From Microbacterium hibisci (GTDB lineage: Bacteria > Actinomycetota > Actinomycetes > Actinomycetales > Microbacteriaceae): 64,000 bases of DNA. The stretch is from contig NZ_JADIJC010000004.1 of the NCBI RefSeq assembly GCF_015278255.1, forward strand, positions 124,001 through 188,000. Direction: 5' to 3'. Below are positions 23,539 to 32,684 of the stretch, piece by piece; the first letter of the stretch is position 1; the number at the start of each line of letters is the position of its first letter. The notes under the pieces were generated by a model. It saw only the letters and a program-made list of their open reading frames with translations, did no database searches and was not told the origin of the DNA. The translations under genes were made by a program, and so were the position numbers.

Positions 23539-24738
23539 TCAGCGGAACGCGCTCAGCCCGGTCAGATGCTGGCCGAGGATCAGCGTGTGCACCTCGTCTG
23601 TGCCCTCGTACGTGCGCACCGACTCGAGATTGGCCGCGTGCCGGATCGGGGAGTGCTCGAGCAGCACGCCGTCGCCGCCCAGGATCGTCCGCGCCTCGCG
23701 GGCGATCTCGATCGCCTCCCGCACGTTGTTGAGCTTGCCGAGCGAGATCTGGGCGGGGGTCAGGGTTCCGGCATCCTTCGCCCTCCCGATCTGCAGCGCG
23801 AGCAGCGCGCCCTTCTGCAGCTCCACCACCATGTCGACGAGCTTGCGCTGCGTCAGCTGGAAGCCGGCGATCGGCTGCCCGAACTGCTCGCGCCGCAGCG
23901 CGTGCCGCAGTGCCGCCTCGTAGCTGTCGCGCCCTGCGCCGAGAGAACCCCACACGATCCCGTAGCGCGCGTCGTTGAGCGCCGAGAGGGGTCCGCGCAG
24001 CCCGCGTGCCTCCGGCAGGAGAGCGGATGCCGGAAGCCTGACCTCGTCGAAGCGGAGGGCGGTCTGCACGGACGCCCGCATCGAGCCCTTCGGCTCCAGC
24101 ACCGTCACCTCGAATCCCGGCGTGCCGGCGGGCACCAGGAAGCCGCGCACGCCGTCGTCGGTCTGCGCCCAGACCACCGTCACCGCGGCGATCGGTGCGA
24201 GACCGATCCAGCGCTTGGCGCCCGAGAGGATCCAGTCCCCGCCGTCGCGCCGGGCGAACGTCTTCATGCGCGACGGGTCCGACCCGGCCGTCGGCTCGGT
24301 GAGTCCGAAGCTGCCGATGGCCTCACCGGCCGCCATGCGGGGGAGCCACTCCTGCTTCTGCGCGTCGCTGCCCCATCGGTGGATCGACCCCATGGCGAGC
24401 GACCCCTGCACCGAGACGAACGTGCGGATGCCCGAGTCGCCGGCCTCGAGCTCGAGGGCTGCCACGCCATACTCGACGGCGCTGCGGCCGGGGCATCCGT
24501 GTCCGTCCAGCTCCATGCCGAGCACGCCCAGGCGACCGAGGGCGGGGGCGAGCTCGGCGGGGAAGTGCGCGCGATCGAACCAGCCGGCGATGTGCGGGCG
24601 GATCTCCGCGTCGACGAATGCCCGCACGCGGTCGCGGACCGCCTGCTCCTCGGCGCTCAGGAGCGCGTCGATGCCGAGGATGTCGGAGGCTTCGCGGAGC
24701 GTGCGGAGGTCGTCGGGATCCCTGCGGGCATCGGTCAT
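23539..24738 (-). CDS. Acyl-CoA dehydrogenase, glutaryl-CoA dehydrogenase-like
   Basis: A 399-residue flavoprotein. The ATG at 24738 has an AAGGAGG site; a longer frame from 24846 is rejected. It has the N-terminal helical domain (SAEEQAVRDRVRAFVDAEI), the middle beta domain with FAD motif GSFGLTEPTAGSDPS and KRWIGLAP, and a C-terminal helical domain with FQLTQRKLVDMV and ILGGDGV. The catalytic Glu lies in VRTYEGTDEVHTLILG. The YEGTDEVH and QLTQRKL patterns fit the glutaryl-CoA dehydrogenase group (lysine and tryptophan breakdown to crotonyl-CoA), but other short- or branched-chain substrates are possible. It is convergent with the TetR gene and has no pathway partner nearby. Confidence 0.88.
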   Translation of the reverse strand: MTDARRDPDDLRTLREASDILGIDALLSAEEQAVRDRVRAFVDAEIRPHIAGWFDRAHFPAELAPALGRLGVLGMELDGHGCPGRSAVEYGVAALELEAGDSGIRTFVSVQGSLAMGSIHRWGSDAQKQEWLPRMAAGEAIGSFGLTEPTAGSDPSRMKTFARRDGGDWILSGAKRWIGLAPIAAVTVVWAQTDDGVRGFLVPAGTPGFEVTVLEPKGSMRASVQTALRFDEVRLPASALLPEARGLRGPLSALNDARYGIVWGSLGAGRDSYEAALRHALRREQFGQPIAGFQLTQRKLVDMVVELQKGALLALQIGRAKDAGTLTPAQISLGKLNNVREAIEIAREARTILGGDGVLLEHSPIRHAANLESVRTYEGTDEVHTLILGQHLTGLSAFR

Positions 24739-24816
24739 GGTGCCTCCTTGTCGAGTCCGATCCTGCCGCACGACGCTCGCATCCCGCGCGGAACCGGACC
24801 GGCTCGCGGCCGCGAG

Positions 24817-24822
24817 TACGGT
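24817..24822 (+). promoter_or_regulatory. -10 box TACGGT for a leaderless gene
   Basis: TACGGT is followed by 7 bases and the GTG at 24830. Confidence 0.5.
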
Positions 24823-24829
24823 GGACCGC

Positions 24830-26044
24830 GTGAGCGCTCCGTCCACCGCCCCCGGCGCCGCGCCGTCGTATCCGTTCGACGCGCGGCCGCTCGTCGAGCC
24901 CGTTCCCCCCGGCGCGGCACGGGCCTTCGATCACGAGCTCCGCCGCACCGGAAGGATGGCGAGCTCGTCGTTCGGGGCCGTTCTTGGCGTCGTCCTCGCG
25001 CTCGTCGTGCTCGTGGTCTTCGGCTCGGTGGCGATCACGATGATCTCGGCGGTACTGGGCGCTGTGAGCGCCGGGGTCGAGGGCGCCGGAGGGATCGCCC
25101 TGCTGTTCGCCGTGCTTCCGGTGCTGGTGATCGGCGTCATCGCCGCCGTCGGGATCACGCTCTTCGTTCGGGGCGCCCGCGCCGGCCGCGAGCGCCGCTA
25201 CCGCCTCGACCGGTTCGCGCGCGCCAACGCCATGGAGTACCTGCCGCGGCTGGACGCGCCGGGGCTTCCCGGGATGATCTTCTCGATCGGCAGCGCCCGC
25301 CACGCGCTCGACCTCGTGCGCGGCCGGCAGCCGCGCTTCGTCGAGTTCGCGAACTACCGCTACACGACCGGGTCGGGCAAGAACCAGCAGACGCACCAGT
25401 GGGGCTACGTCGCGGTGAAGCTCGACACCCCGCTCCCGCACATCGTGCTGGACGCGACGAGCAACAACGGCCTGTTCGGCGCCTCGAACCTGCCGCTCAC
25501 GTTCGACAAGGAGCAGCGGCTGAGCCTCGAGGGCGACTTCGACCGCTTCTTCTCCCTCTACTGCCCCGCCGACTACGAGCGCGACGCGCTCTACCTCTTC
25601 ACGCCCGACATCATGGCGCGGTTCATCGACAACGCCGCCGCCCTCGACGTCGAGATCGTCGACGACTGGCTCTTCCTCTACGCCAAGCGCGACTTCTCCA
25701 CCCTCGACCCGCAGACGTGGGCGTGGCTGTTCTCGGTCGTCGGCGCCCTGCTCGACAAGTTCGCGCAGTGGGCGCGGTGGCGCGACGAGAGGCTGGCGGC
25801 GGCCGCGACGGCGATGACGGATGCCGCACCCCTCGGCCCCGCCTCGGCCGAGGTCGGCGCGGGGCCCGGCGGCGCGGCATCCGTCCCGTTCGTCCCTCCG
25901 CTCGACGCGCTGCGACCGCCGGCCGGCGTCGCCCCGCAGGGCCGACGCCTGCAGCGCGGTGTGCCGTGGGCGACGATCATCGTCGGCGGCGTGGTGGTGC
26001 TGTTCTGGATCCTCACCCAGGTCGGACCGGCGTTCCTGCGCTGA
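24830..26044 (+). CDS. Membrane protein, DUF3137-like
   Basis: The 404-residue protein begins at a GTG that fits a leaderless start. It has a Pro/Ala-rich N terminus, two membrane helices (AVLGVVLALVVLVVFGSVAI and LLFAVLPVLVIGVIAAVGIT) and a cytoplasmic domain (~115-330) with RYRLDRFARANAM, LPGMIFSIGSARHA, a WGYVAVKLDTPLPHIVLDA strand and the acidic LYCPADYERDALYLFTPD. A Pro-rich segment and a last membrane helix (WATIIVGGVVVLFWIL) follow. The central domain resembles DUF3137 proteins; that match is from memory and tentative. No enzyme motif is visible. Confidence 0.7.
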   Translation: MSAPSTAPGAAPSYPFDARPLVEPVPPGAARAFDHELRRTGRMASSSFGAVLGVVLALVVLVVFGSVAITMISAVLGAVSAGVEGAGGIALLFAVLPVLVIGVIAAVGITLFVRGARAGRERRYRLDRFARANAMEYLPRLDAPGLPGMIFSIGSARHALDLVRGRQPRFVEFANYRYTTGSGKNQQTHQWGYVAVKLDTPLPHIVLDATSNNGLFGASNLPLTFDKEQRLSLEGDFDRFFSLYCPADYERDALYLFTPDIMARFIDNAAALDVEIVDDWLFLYAKRDFSTLDPQTWAWLFSVVGALLDKFAQWARWRDERLAAAATAMTDAAPLGPASAEVGAGPGGAASVPFVPPLDALRPPAGVAPQGRRLQRGVPWATIIVGGVVVLFWILTQVGPAFLR

Positions 26045-26067
26045 CCCGGTCATCAGGCGGGCGAGCG

Positions 26068-26073
26068 TATGCT
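26068..26073 (+). promoter_or_regulatory. -10 box TATGCT before a possible leader peptide
   Basis: TATGCT is followed by 7 bases and the GTG at 26081, the same geometry as other leaderless starts here. It probably drives the FBP gene with a ~200-base leader. Confidence 0.45.
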
Positions 26074-26080
26074 GTCGGGC

Positions 26081-26152
26081 GTGCATTCGACGATCACGAC
26101 GCCCGGCGGGCGTGAGGGGGTACTCGGCGCGGCTCGCGCCGAGCGGAGGTAG
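26081..26152 (+). CDS. Possible 23-residue leader peptide upstream of the FBP gene
   Basis: GTG at 26081 opens a 23-codon frame (reads VHSTITTPGGREGVLGAARA then ERR) ending at a TAG. A hairpin, CTCGGCGC (26123-26130) with GCGCCGAG (26136-26143), lies within its 3' part. The support is promoter geometry and position only; it may be chance. If real, it could attenuate translation of the EF-G-binding protein gene downstream. Confidence 0.25.
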   Translation: MHSTITTPGGREGVLGAARAERR

Positions 26153-26287
26153 CCGCGCGCGCCGCGCGGGCTGACGTCACCGTCCGGCCTCGCGTGCGGC
26201 GCCGCCCGACTCTCCGCGGACCGCCGGTCTGCGGCATCCATCCCTCTTCGTCGTCCCCACGGACGACCCCTCGTGAATCAAGGAATC

Positions 26288-26776
26288 ATGCACGCATTCA
26301 CCGAGAAGGACATCCGCGCGTCCTTCATCAACGCCTCCCTGCGCGAGCGCAACGCGCTCGTCGTGCCCGACCTCGCCCATGTGGGCTGGGCCGACCTCGA
26401 CTACTTCGGCTGGCGCGATCCGAAGCAGCCGCTGGCCGGCTTCATCGTGGTGCCGGTCGACGACGCGCCCGTCGGCATCCTGCTGCGCCAGACCGAGCAG
26501 CGCACGCGCTCCCGCGCGCAGTGCTCGTGGTGCGAGGACGTCACGCTCCCCAACGACGTCGTGCTCTTCGGCGCCAAGCGCGCCGGCAAGGCCGGCCGCA
26601 ACGGCGACAGCGTCGGCACGCTGCTCTGCGAGAAGTTCGAGTGCTCGGCGAACGCCCGGCGGCCCATGCCGCCCGCCTACCTCGGGTTCGACGTCAAGGC
26701 CGCGCGTCAGCGCCGCATCGATGCGCTCCGCGCGCATGCCGAGGGCTTCGCGCGCGACCTCCGCGACAGCGCCTGA
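26288..26776 (+). CDS. FBP-domain protein, EF-G-binding treble-clef zinc-finger type
   Basis: A 162-residue protein with an N-terminal helical part (TEKDIRASFINASLRERNAL) and a C-terminal treble-clef zinc finger with Cys79 and Cys82 (CSWC) and Cys114 and Cys119 (CEKFEC). This is the FBP_C fold shared with FusB/FusC, which bind elongation factor G and free it from stalled or fusidic-acid-blocked ribosomes. The ATG at 26288 after AAGGAAT is preferred to 26273. Actinobacterial members are common, but their exact role is not settled. The upstream 243 bases hold a promoter and a possible leader peptide. Confidence 0.85.
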   Translation: MHAFTEKDIRASFINASLRERNALVVPDLAHVGWADLDYFGWRDPKQPLAGFIVVPVDDAPVGILLRQTEQRTRSRAQCSWCEDVTLPNDVVLFGAKRAGKAGRNGDSVGTLLCEKFECSANARRPMPPAYLGFDVKAARQRRIDALRAHAEGFARDLRDSA

Positions 26777-26832
26777 GCGCAGCAGCGGGGCGGATGCCGG
26801 CGGCTCCGGTCGCCGGCATCCGCCTGCCTGCC

Positions 26833-28641
26833 CTACAGGGGCATGACGAGCGGCACCATCACCACGCTGACGATCAGCACCACGACGGTGAACGGCACGC
26901 CCAGCCGCACGAAGTCGCCGAACCGGTACCGCCCCGGCTCGACGACGAGGGTGTTCACCGGTGACGACACCGGTGTCATGAACGCGGACGACGCCGCGAG
27001 CACGACGATCATCGCGAACGGGTACGGCGACGCTCCGAGGTGCTCGGCGGCGGTGATCGCGATGGGCGCCATCAGCACGGCGGTCGCGGTGTTCGAGACG
27101 AACAGTCCGATCACGGCCGTCGTCACGAACAGCGCGGCGAGCACGAGCGACGGGCCCGCACCGCCGAACGCGCTCAGCAGCGCGTCGGCGGCCAGATCGA
27201 TGCCGCCGGTCACCTCGAGCGCCTGCGCGAACGGGAGCATGCCGGCGATCAGCAGCAGCGTCGGCCAGTGGATCGCGCGATAGGCCGACGGCATGTCGAT
27301 CGCGCGGAAGAGGCCCATCATGAGCGCGGCGAGGAGCGCGGCGATGACGTTCGGCACGATGCCGGTGACCATCAGCACGATCATGACCGCGAGGCTCAGC
27401 AGCGCGAACGGCGCGCGGTCGGCCGCGGGGGCGACCTCGTCGCCCTCGGCGGGCAGGTCCATCGGCGCGAAGTCGCGTGCCTCTTCACGGAATCGGTGCA
27501 CCGCGGCCCAGGAGCCCGCCACCAGCAGCGTGTCGCCGGCGCGCAGGCGGCGGTCGGTGAAGTCCTCGCCGGCCGCGTGACCGGCGTGCCGCACGCCGAG
27601 CACCGTCACCTCGTACTCGGTGCGGAACCGCAGCTCGCGGATCGTGCGGCCGAGCGCGACCGAGTCGGGCGTCACGATGACCTCCGCCATGCCGACCTGC
27701 CGCGCATAGGCGTCGAAGAAGCCCCCGGCCACGTCGAGCCGCTCGAGGTCGAGGCGTCGCCGGTCGGCCGCGGACGGGGAGATGTCGAGCACGAGCGTGT
27801 CACCGCGCTGCACCACGGTGTCGCCGCGCGTGGCGAGGACCGTGCCGCGCAGGAACCGGGCGCGCTCGAGTCCCAGCACCGAGCTGAGCGACGGCGCGAA
27901 GTCGGCGTCGGCGAGGCTGTGGCCGACGAGGGGCGAGCCCGGCCCGACGCGATAGCGGGCGGTCCGGCTGTCGACGTCGTAGTCGGCGATGAGGCTCCGG
28001 AAGCTGCGGCGGCCGCGGCGGGCGGCGCCGGCGTCGTCGCCCAGGAACCGCCGCGCGACGAGGATGTACCCGATGCCGAGTGCGAGCACCACGAGGCCGA
28101 AGGGCGTGACGCTGAAGAACCCGAAGCCGTCGAGTCCGTGGCGGCGCAGCTCGGCGTCGACCACCAGGTTCGGGGCCGTCGCGATGAGGGTGAGCATGCC
28201 GCTCATGAGGCCGGCCATACTGAGCGGCATCATGAGCTGCCGCGGCGAGAGGCCGGTGCGCGCGGCGATGCTCAGCACGACGGGGATGAAGATCGCGACG
28301 ACGCCCGTCGAGCTCATCACGGCGCCGAGCGCGGCCACCGAGAGCATCAGCAACACGATGAGTCGCGGTGTGCTGCGGCCGGCGTGCGCGGCCAGCCAGT
28401 CGCCGAGGCGGTAGGTGACGCCCGTGCGCGAGAGCCCTTCGCCCACCACGAACAGCGCCGCGATGAGGATGACGTTGGGATCGGCGAAGCCGGCCAGGGT
28501 CTCGGGGACGGTCAGCACGCCGGTGAGCGGCAGCGCCACGATCACGAGGACGGCGACGACGTCCATGCGCGGCCGCCCGATCGCGAACAGCACGATCGTG
28601 ACGACCAGCAGGACGAGGACCAGGATCAGGTCGCCGCTCAT
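26833..28641 (-). CDS. SLC13-family transporter with two RCK_C (TrkA-C) domains
   Basis: The 602-residue protein is an anion/sodium symporter-type permease. N-terminal helices (DLILVLVLLVVTIVLFAIG, VILIAALFVVGEGL) and a hairpin region with VMSSTGVVAIFIPVVLSIAA make the first half. Two cytoplasmic RCK_C domains lie at ~210-300 and ~305-390 (GSPLVGHSLADADF, GRTIRELRFRTEYEVTVLGV). The second transport half carries SNTATAVLMAPIAITAAEH and AFMTPVSSPVNTLVVEPGRY. Likely substrates are sulfate, dicarboxylates or similar anions. It stands alone and faces the FBP gene. Confidence 0.9.
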   Translation of the reverse strand: MSGDLILVLVLLVVTIVLFAIGRPRMDVVAVLVIVALPLTGVLTVPETLAGFADPNVILIAALFVVGEGLSRTGVTYRLGDWLAAHAGRSTPRLIVLLMLSVAALGAVMSSTGVVAIFIPVVLSIAARTGLSPRQLMMPLSMAGLMSGMLTLIATAPNLVVDAELRRHGLDGFGFFSVTPFGLVVLALGIGYILVARRFLGDDAGAARRGRRSFRSLIADYDVDSRTARYRVGPGSPLVGHSLADADFAPSLSSVLGLERARFLRGTVLATRGDTVVQRGDTLVLDISPSAADRRRLDLERLDVAGGFFDAYARQVGMAEVIVTPDSVALGRTIRELRFRTEYEVTVLGVRHAGHAAGEDFTDRRLRAGDTLLVAGSWAAVHRFREEARDFAPMDLPAEGDEVAPAADRAPFALLSLAVMIVLMVTGIVPNVIAALLAALMMGLFRAIDMPSAYRAIHWPTLLLIAGMLPFAQALEVTGGIDLAADALLSAFGGAGPSLVLAALFVTTAVIGLFVSNTATAVLMAPIAITAAEHLGASPYPFAMIVVLAASSAFMTPVSSPVNTLVVEPGRYRFGDFVRLGVPFTVVVLIVSVVMVPLVMPL

Positions 28642-28706
28642 CGGAACCTCCGCCGAGGGCCGGGCCCGTGCGACCGGCCGCCGTGCGAATGCTATCGACG
28701 GGTCAC

Positions 28707-28725
28707 GACGACCGGGAGGGTCGTC
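28707..28725 (-). terminator. Hairpin downstream of the DUF779/aldehyde dehydrogenase operon
   Basis: GACGACC (28707-28713) and GGTCGTC (28719-28725) form a 7-base-pair stem with a 5-base loop, about 58 bases past the DUF779 stop. Confidence 0.45.
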
Positions 28726-28782
28726 TCGAAGGAACCGCCGTCGTCGCCCGAGAGAGGGCCGAGGTCGGCTGAGCTACGCCGC

Positions 28783-29193
28783 TCACACGAGCCCGAAGCT
28801 CGCCAGCTCCGCATCGTCGAGCATGCGGGACCGGATGATGAAGCGGTTGCCGGTCGGACCCTCGACGCTGAAGCCGGCACCGCGCCCGGGGACGACGTCG
28901 ATGGTGAGGTGCGTGTACTTCCAGTACTCGAACTGTGCCTCCGAGATGAAGACCTCGATCGGCTCAGCCGTACCTGAGTCCGTCGCAGGGTCGCGGCCGA
29001 CGTCGAGTTCGCCGAGTCTCACGTCCGACGGCCCGACGAGGAACATCCCGATCGGGTAGCACATCGGTGCGCTGCCGTCGCAGCAGCCGCCGGACTGGTG
29101 GAACATGAGCGGTCCGTGCTGCGCGGTGAGTTGCCGCAGGAGGGATGCCGCGACATCCGTCACCGCCACGCGTGAGTACGTGCGCTCCTCCAT
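28783..29193 (-). CDS. DUF779 family protein
   Basis: A 136-residue protein with the DUF779 signature HQSGGCCDGSAPMCYPIGMF and the WKYTHLTIDVVPGRGAGFSV segment with EGPTGNRFI-type end. The start at 29193 follows AAGGAG; the longer frame from 29262 is not supported. DUF779 genes are almost always next to an aldehyde dehydrogenase of the AldB/ExaC type, as here, where it lies downstream in the same operon. The paired cysteines suggest metal binding or redox function. The biochemical role is unknown. Confidence 0.88.
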   Translation of the reverse strand: MEERTYSRVAVTDVAASLLRQLTAQHGPLMFHQSGGCCDGSAPMCYPIGMFLVGPSDVRLGELDVGRDPATDSGTAEPIEVFISEAQFEYWKYTHLTIDVVPGRGAGFSVEGPTGNRFIIRSRMLDDAELASFGLV

Positions 29194-29304
29194 CGTCGCC
29201 AGCTCCTTCTCATGTGCGAGGGCGACCCGGGCGGCGAGTGTGGGGCACGCCGCCCGGGTCATGGGTGCCGGCCCCGAGACCCCCCGGAGGGACCGGCAGG
29301 CGGA

Positions 29305-30855
29305 TCAGAAGAAGCCCATCGCTCCGTCGGCGTACGACACGAGGAGGTTCTTCGTCTGCTGGTAGTGGTCGAGCATCTTGAGGTGGTTCTCGCGGCCGAT
29401 GCCGGACTGCTTGTAGCCGCCGAACGCCGCGTGGGCGGGGTACTGGTGGTACGTGTTCGTCCAGACGCGGCCGGCCTCGATCGCGCGGCCGGCGCGGTAC
29501 GCCGTGTCGCCGGAGCGGCTCCAGACGCCGGCGCCCAGGCCGTAGAGCGTGTCGTTGGCGATCGAGACGGCGTCGTCGAAGTCGTCGAACGAGGTGACCG
29601 AGACCACCGGGCCGAAGATCTCCTCCTGGAAGATGCGCATGTCGTTGGTGCCCTCGAAGACGGTCGGCGCCACGTAGTAGCCGCCCGACAGGTCGCCGCC
29701 GAGGTCGACGCGCTCGCCTCCGGCGAGCAGCTTCGCACCGCCCTGCTTGCCGATGTCGATGTAGCTCAGGATCTTCTCGAGCTGGTCGTTGGAGGCCTGC
29801 GCGCCGATCATCGTCGCGGGGTCGAGCGGGTTGCCCTGCACGATCTTCGCCACGCGGTCGAGTCCGTCGCCGAGGAACCGGTCGTAGATCGACCGCTGGA
29901 TGAGGGCGCGCGACGGGCAGGTGCACACCTCGCCCTGGTTGAGGGCGAAGAACGTGAAGCCCTCGAGGGCGTTGTCGTAGTAGGAGTCGCCGGTGTCGCG
30001 GGCGACGTCCTCGAAGAACACGTTCGCGCTCTTGCCGCCGAGCTCGAGCGTCACGGGGATGAGGTTCTGCGACGCGTACTGCATGATGAGGCGGCCGGTC
30101 GTGGTCTCGCCCGTGAAGGCGACCTTGCGGATGCGCTTGTGCTGCGCGAGCGGCGCTCCGGCCTCGATCCCGAATCCGTTCACGATGTTGACCACACCGG
30201 CCGGGAGGAGGTCGCCGATGATGTCGAACAGGAACAGGATCGAGGCGGGCGTCTGCTCGGCCGGCTTGAGCACGACGCAGTTGCCGGCCGCGAGCGCCGG
30301 AGCGAGCTTCCACGTGGCCATGAGGATGGGGAAGTTCCACGGGATGATCTGGCCGACCACGCCCAGCGGCTCGTGGAAGTGGTACGCGACGGTGTCGTCG
30401 TCGAGCTGGCTGAGCGAGCCCTCCTGCGCGCGCAGGACGCCCGCGAAGTAGCGGAAGTGGTCGACGGCGAGCGGGATGTCGGCGGCCAGCGTCTCGCGGA
30501 CCGGCTTGCCGTTCTCCCAGGTCTCGGCCACGGCGATCCGCTCGAGGTTCTGCTCGATGCGGTCGGCGATCTTGTTGAGGATGTTCGCGCGCTCGGCGGG
30601 CGTCGTGCGCTTCCAGCTCTCGAAAGCGCGCCACGCGACGTCGACGGCACGGTCGATGTCTTCGGCGGTGCCGCGGCCGACCTCGGTGAAGGGCTTGCCG
30701 TTCACCGGCGAGATGTTCTCGAAGTACTCGCCCTTGACGGGCTCGACCCACTCGCCGCCGATGTAGTGGCCGTAGCGGGGGCGGTAGTCGGCGATCGAGC
30801 CGCGCTGCCCGGGGGCGGCGTAGACGCTCGAGACGCCCTCTTCGACGATGGTCAT
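29305..30855 (-). CDS. NAD-dependent aldehyde dehydrogenase, ExaC/AldB type
   Basis: A 516-residue enzyme that would oxidise acetaldehyde or similar aldehydes to acids. Key parts are visible: the cofactor site [20 protein letters not shown], the oxyanion/general-base Glu in [14 protein letters not shown], and the catalytic Cys near residue 305 in [14 protein letters not shown], the Cys pair being typical of acetaldehyde dehydrogenase [22 protein letters not shown] near the C terminus is also characteristic. GAAGGAGA precedes the ATG. DUF779 follows in the same direction, and a GAF-domain activator gene sits just upstream in the same orientation, likely sensing the alcohol or aldehyde. Confidence 0.95.
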   Translation of the reverse strand: MTIVEEGVSSVYAAPGQRGSIADYRPRYGHYIGGEWVEPVKGEYFENISPVNGKPFTEVGRGTAEDIDRAVDVAWRAFESWKRTTPAERANILNKIADRIEQNLERIAVAETWENGKPVRETLAADIPLAVDHFRYFAGVLRAQEGSLSQLDDDTVAYHFHEPLGVVGQIIPWNFPILMATWKLAPALAAGNCVVLKPAEQTPASILFLFDIIGDLLPAGVVNIVNGFGIEAGAPLAQHKRIRKVAFTGETTTGRLIMQYASQNLIPVTLELGGKSANVFFEDVARDTGDSYYDNALEGFTFFALNQGEVCTCPSRALIQRSIYDRFLGDGLDRVAKIVQGNPLDPATMIGAQASNDQLEKILSYIDIGKQGGAKLLAGGERVDLGGDLSGGYYVAPTVFEGTNDMRIFQEEIFGPVVSVTSFDDFDDAVSIANDTLYGLGAGVWSRSGDTAYRAGRAIEAGRVWTNTYHQYPAHAAFGGYKQSGIGRENHLKMLDHYQQTKNLLVSYADGAMGFF

Positions 30856-30919
30856 GCTGGTCTCCTTCGACGCTGTCCGCGACGGTCGTCGTCGCGATGC
30901 GTCGAACGTAGGCCGCGCC

Positions 30920-30936
30920 ACGTTGCAGAACGTTGC
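30920..30936. promoter_or_regulatory. Direct repeats ACGTTGC upstream of the aldehyde dehydrogenase gene
   Basis: ACGTTGC occurs at 30920-30926 and 30930-30936, exactly 10 bases (one helical turn) apart, in the 113-base gap between the regulator and the aldehyde dehydrogenase gene. It is a likely activator site. Confidence 0.45.
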
Positions 30937-30968
30937 GAGCGTCCGGCCGAGGGTCTTGCGGCTCCAGG

Positions 30969-32375
30969 TCAGAGGTCGGCTTCGAGCCGCTCGATCCGCC
31001 CGACGAGGCCGGCGCGCCGGGGCGAGCGGGGAGGAAGCATGGTGAGGCAGAGCCGGAGCAGCTCGACGTCGCCGGCGGCGGCATCCGTCTCGGCGAACGC
31101 GAGGAGGACGTCGACGGATGCCTCGGCCATGAGTGCTTCGCGCAGCGCCTGGCGGACCGTGTCGCGGAACTCCTCCACGCCAGGCGCGACCGAGTCGGGG
31201 AGCACGTCGCCGCGGTAGGCGGCGAGCGCCACGCGGTGTGCGCCGCGGTCGAGGAGCGACAGCACCCGGTGCGCGTCGGTCTCGACCTCCACCGCGAGGC
31301 GATACGGCCGCGACTCGGGCACGAGGGCGGGTGCGGCGGTCGCGAGCGCCTTGCGCAGTCTGACCATCTCGGCGCGGAGCGTCACCGACGCCCTCGATGC
31401 GCCGCCGGTGGTCGCACCCGGTCCGGCGGCCCTGTCGTCGGGCTCGCCGTACACGAGCTCGCCCAGCCGCTCGGCCGACAGGCCGTGCCGGTGGAGCGCG
31501 AGCATGAGCAGCAGCTCGGCGTGGCGCGGTCCGAGCTCCGAGACGGTGTCGGTCCCCTCGCCGGCGACCTCGAGCAGCGCACGGTCGCGCCCGAGCACGT
31601 GCAGGGTCACGCGGGTGGGCTCGGGCCGCCGGCTGGTGCCGCGCGACGGGCGTCGCGGCGCCGGAGTCTGCGGTGCCGGAGTCTGCGGTGCCGCGGCCCG
31701 CGCCCGCAGCCGGGCCACCAGCAGCTCGCCCTCGATCGCCCGGGCCGTGGCATCCACCAGCAGCTGCGCCTGCGGGGTCACCGCCTCGAGCCCCCCGGTG
31801 ACGTCGATCACACCGAGGATGCGGCGCGTCTCGGGGTCGTGCACGGGTGCCGCGGTGCACGACCACGGCTGCACGAGCCGGTTGAAGTGCTCGGCGCCGG
31901 TGATCTGCACCGATCGATCGAGGGTGAGAGCGGTGCCGGGCGCCGCGGTTCCGACCGCGTCCTCCGACCAGTTGGCGCCCTCGACGAACCCCATGTCGCC
32001 GGTGAGTCGGCGCACATGCCGGTCGCCCTCGACCCACAGCAGCCGGCCGGACGCATCGCCGACAGCCACGACGACGCCGGATTCGGATGCCTCGCCCGGC
32101 AGCAGCAGCCCGCGCACCATGTCGATCACGCCGGCCAGCGGATGCGCCCGGCGGTAGGCCTCGAGCTCCTCGGCCGTGAGATCCAGCGGCGGCAGCGCCT
32201 CGGCGCCCACCAGACTGTCGAGCGAACGACGCCACGACTCGCGGACGAGCATGCGGACGTCGCGCAGGCGCTCATCGCCCGCATTCCCCGCGACGAGCTC
32301 GTCATGCGCACGCTCGATGAGCAGGCGCGAGGTCTCGGGCGACACCTCCCGCCGGTGCGACCACGGTGAGGACAC
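30969..32375 (-). CDS. GAF-domain transcriptional regulator of the aldehyde dehydrogenase operon
   Basis: The 468-residue protein starts at GTG 32375 with GGAG upstream; a frame from 32699 gives an Arg-rich extension and is rejected. The N-terminal part resembles AcoR-type activators ([16 protein letters not shown], then a GAF sensor ~85-230 with [11 protein letters not shown] and [12 protein letters not shown]). The sigma-54 AAA+ domain of AcoR is absent, as usual in actinobacteria. The C-terminal ~180 residues contain a winged-helix-like segment ([19 protein letters not shown], then [11 protein letters not shown] and MVRLRKAL). Such genes usually accompany AldB/ExaC enzymes and respond to alcohols or acetaldehyde. 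Confidence 0.82.
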   Translation of the reverse strand: MSSPWSHRREVSPETSRLLIERAHDELVAGNAGDERLRDVRMLVRESWRRSLDSLVGAEALPPLDLTAEELEAYRRAHPLAGVIDMVRGLLLPGEASESGVVVAVGDASGRLLWVEGDRHVRRLTGDMGFVEGANWSEDAVGTAAPGTALTLDRSVQITGAEHFNRLVQPWSCTAAPVHDPETRRILGVIDVTGGLEAVTPQAQLLVDATARAIEGELLVARLRARAAAPQTPAPQTPAPRRPSRGTSRRPEPTRVTLHVLGRDRALLEVAGEGTDTVSELGPRHAELLLMLALHRHGLSAERLGELVYGEPDDRAAGPGATTGGASRASVTLRAEMVRLRKALATAAPALVPESRPYRLAVEVETDAHRVLSLLDRGAHRVALAAYRGDVLPDSVAPGVEEFRDTVRQALREALMAEASVDVLLAFAETDAAAGDVELLRLCLTMLPPRSPRRAGLVGRIERLEADL

Positions 32376-32684
32376 GGCGGCTCCGATCGACGTCGGTGGA
32401 GCGTGCGTCCAGTGTAGGTGCGGCGTCGCGCGCCGTCGCCCGCGGAGATCCACCCTCTCGCGGTTTCGCAATCGCGAGAGGGTGGGTTCCCGCACGGCGC
32501 CGTTCGCGGGCAGGGTCTCACCGCCGGGGAGCCGTTCGCGGGCAGGGTCCTCGCCGCGGGGCGCACGGAAAGCCCTGTTCACGGGGGTCTTGTGCTCGTC
32601 GGAGAGCAGGAGGACGATGTAGCGCGGGTGGGTCGGCGCGGGGCCGACCCTTTGTCTGGGGTATCCCGTGGGGGGATCATTCTG

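Noticed and set aside
28765..28790. tRNA-like D-arm sequence (reverse strand GTAGCTCAG)
   Set aside because: No matching acceptor, anticodon or T-arm follows; nearby hairpins do not fold into a cloverleaf.
30969..32235. Minus-strand frame extending the aldehyde dehydrogenase by ~460 residues through the regulator gene
   Set aside because: The extension is Arg/Ala noise in the wrong frame of the GAF regulator; the ATG at 30855 has a good ribosome site and the normal N terminus.
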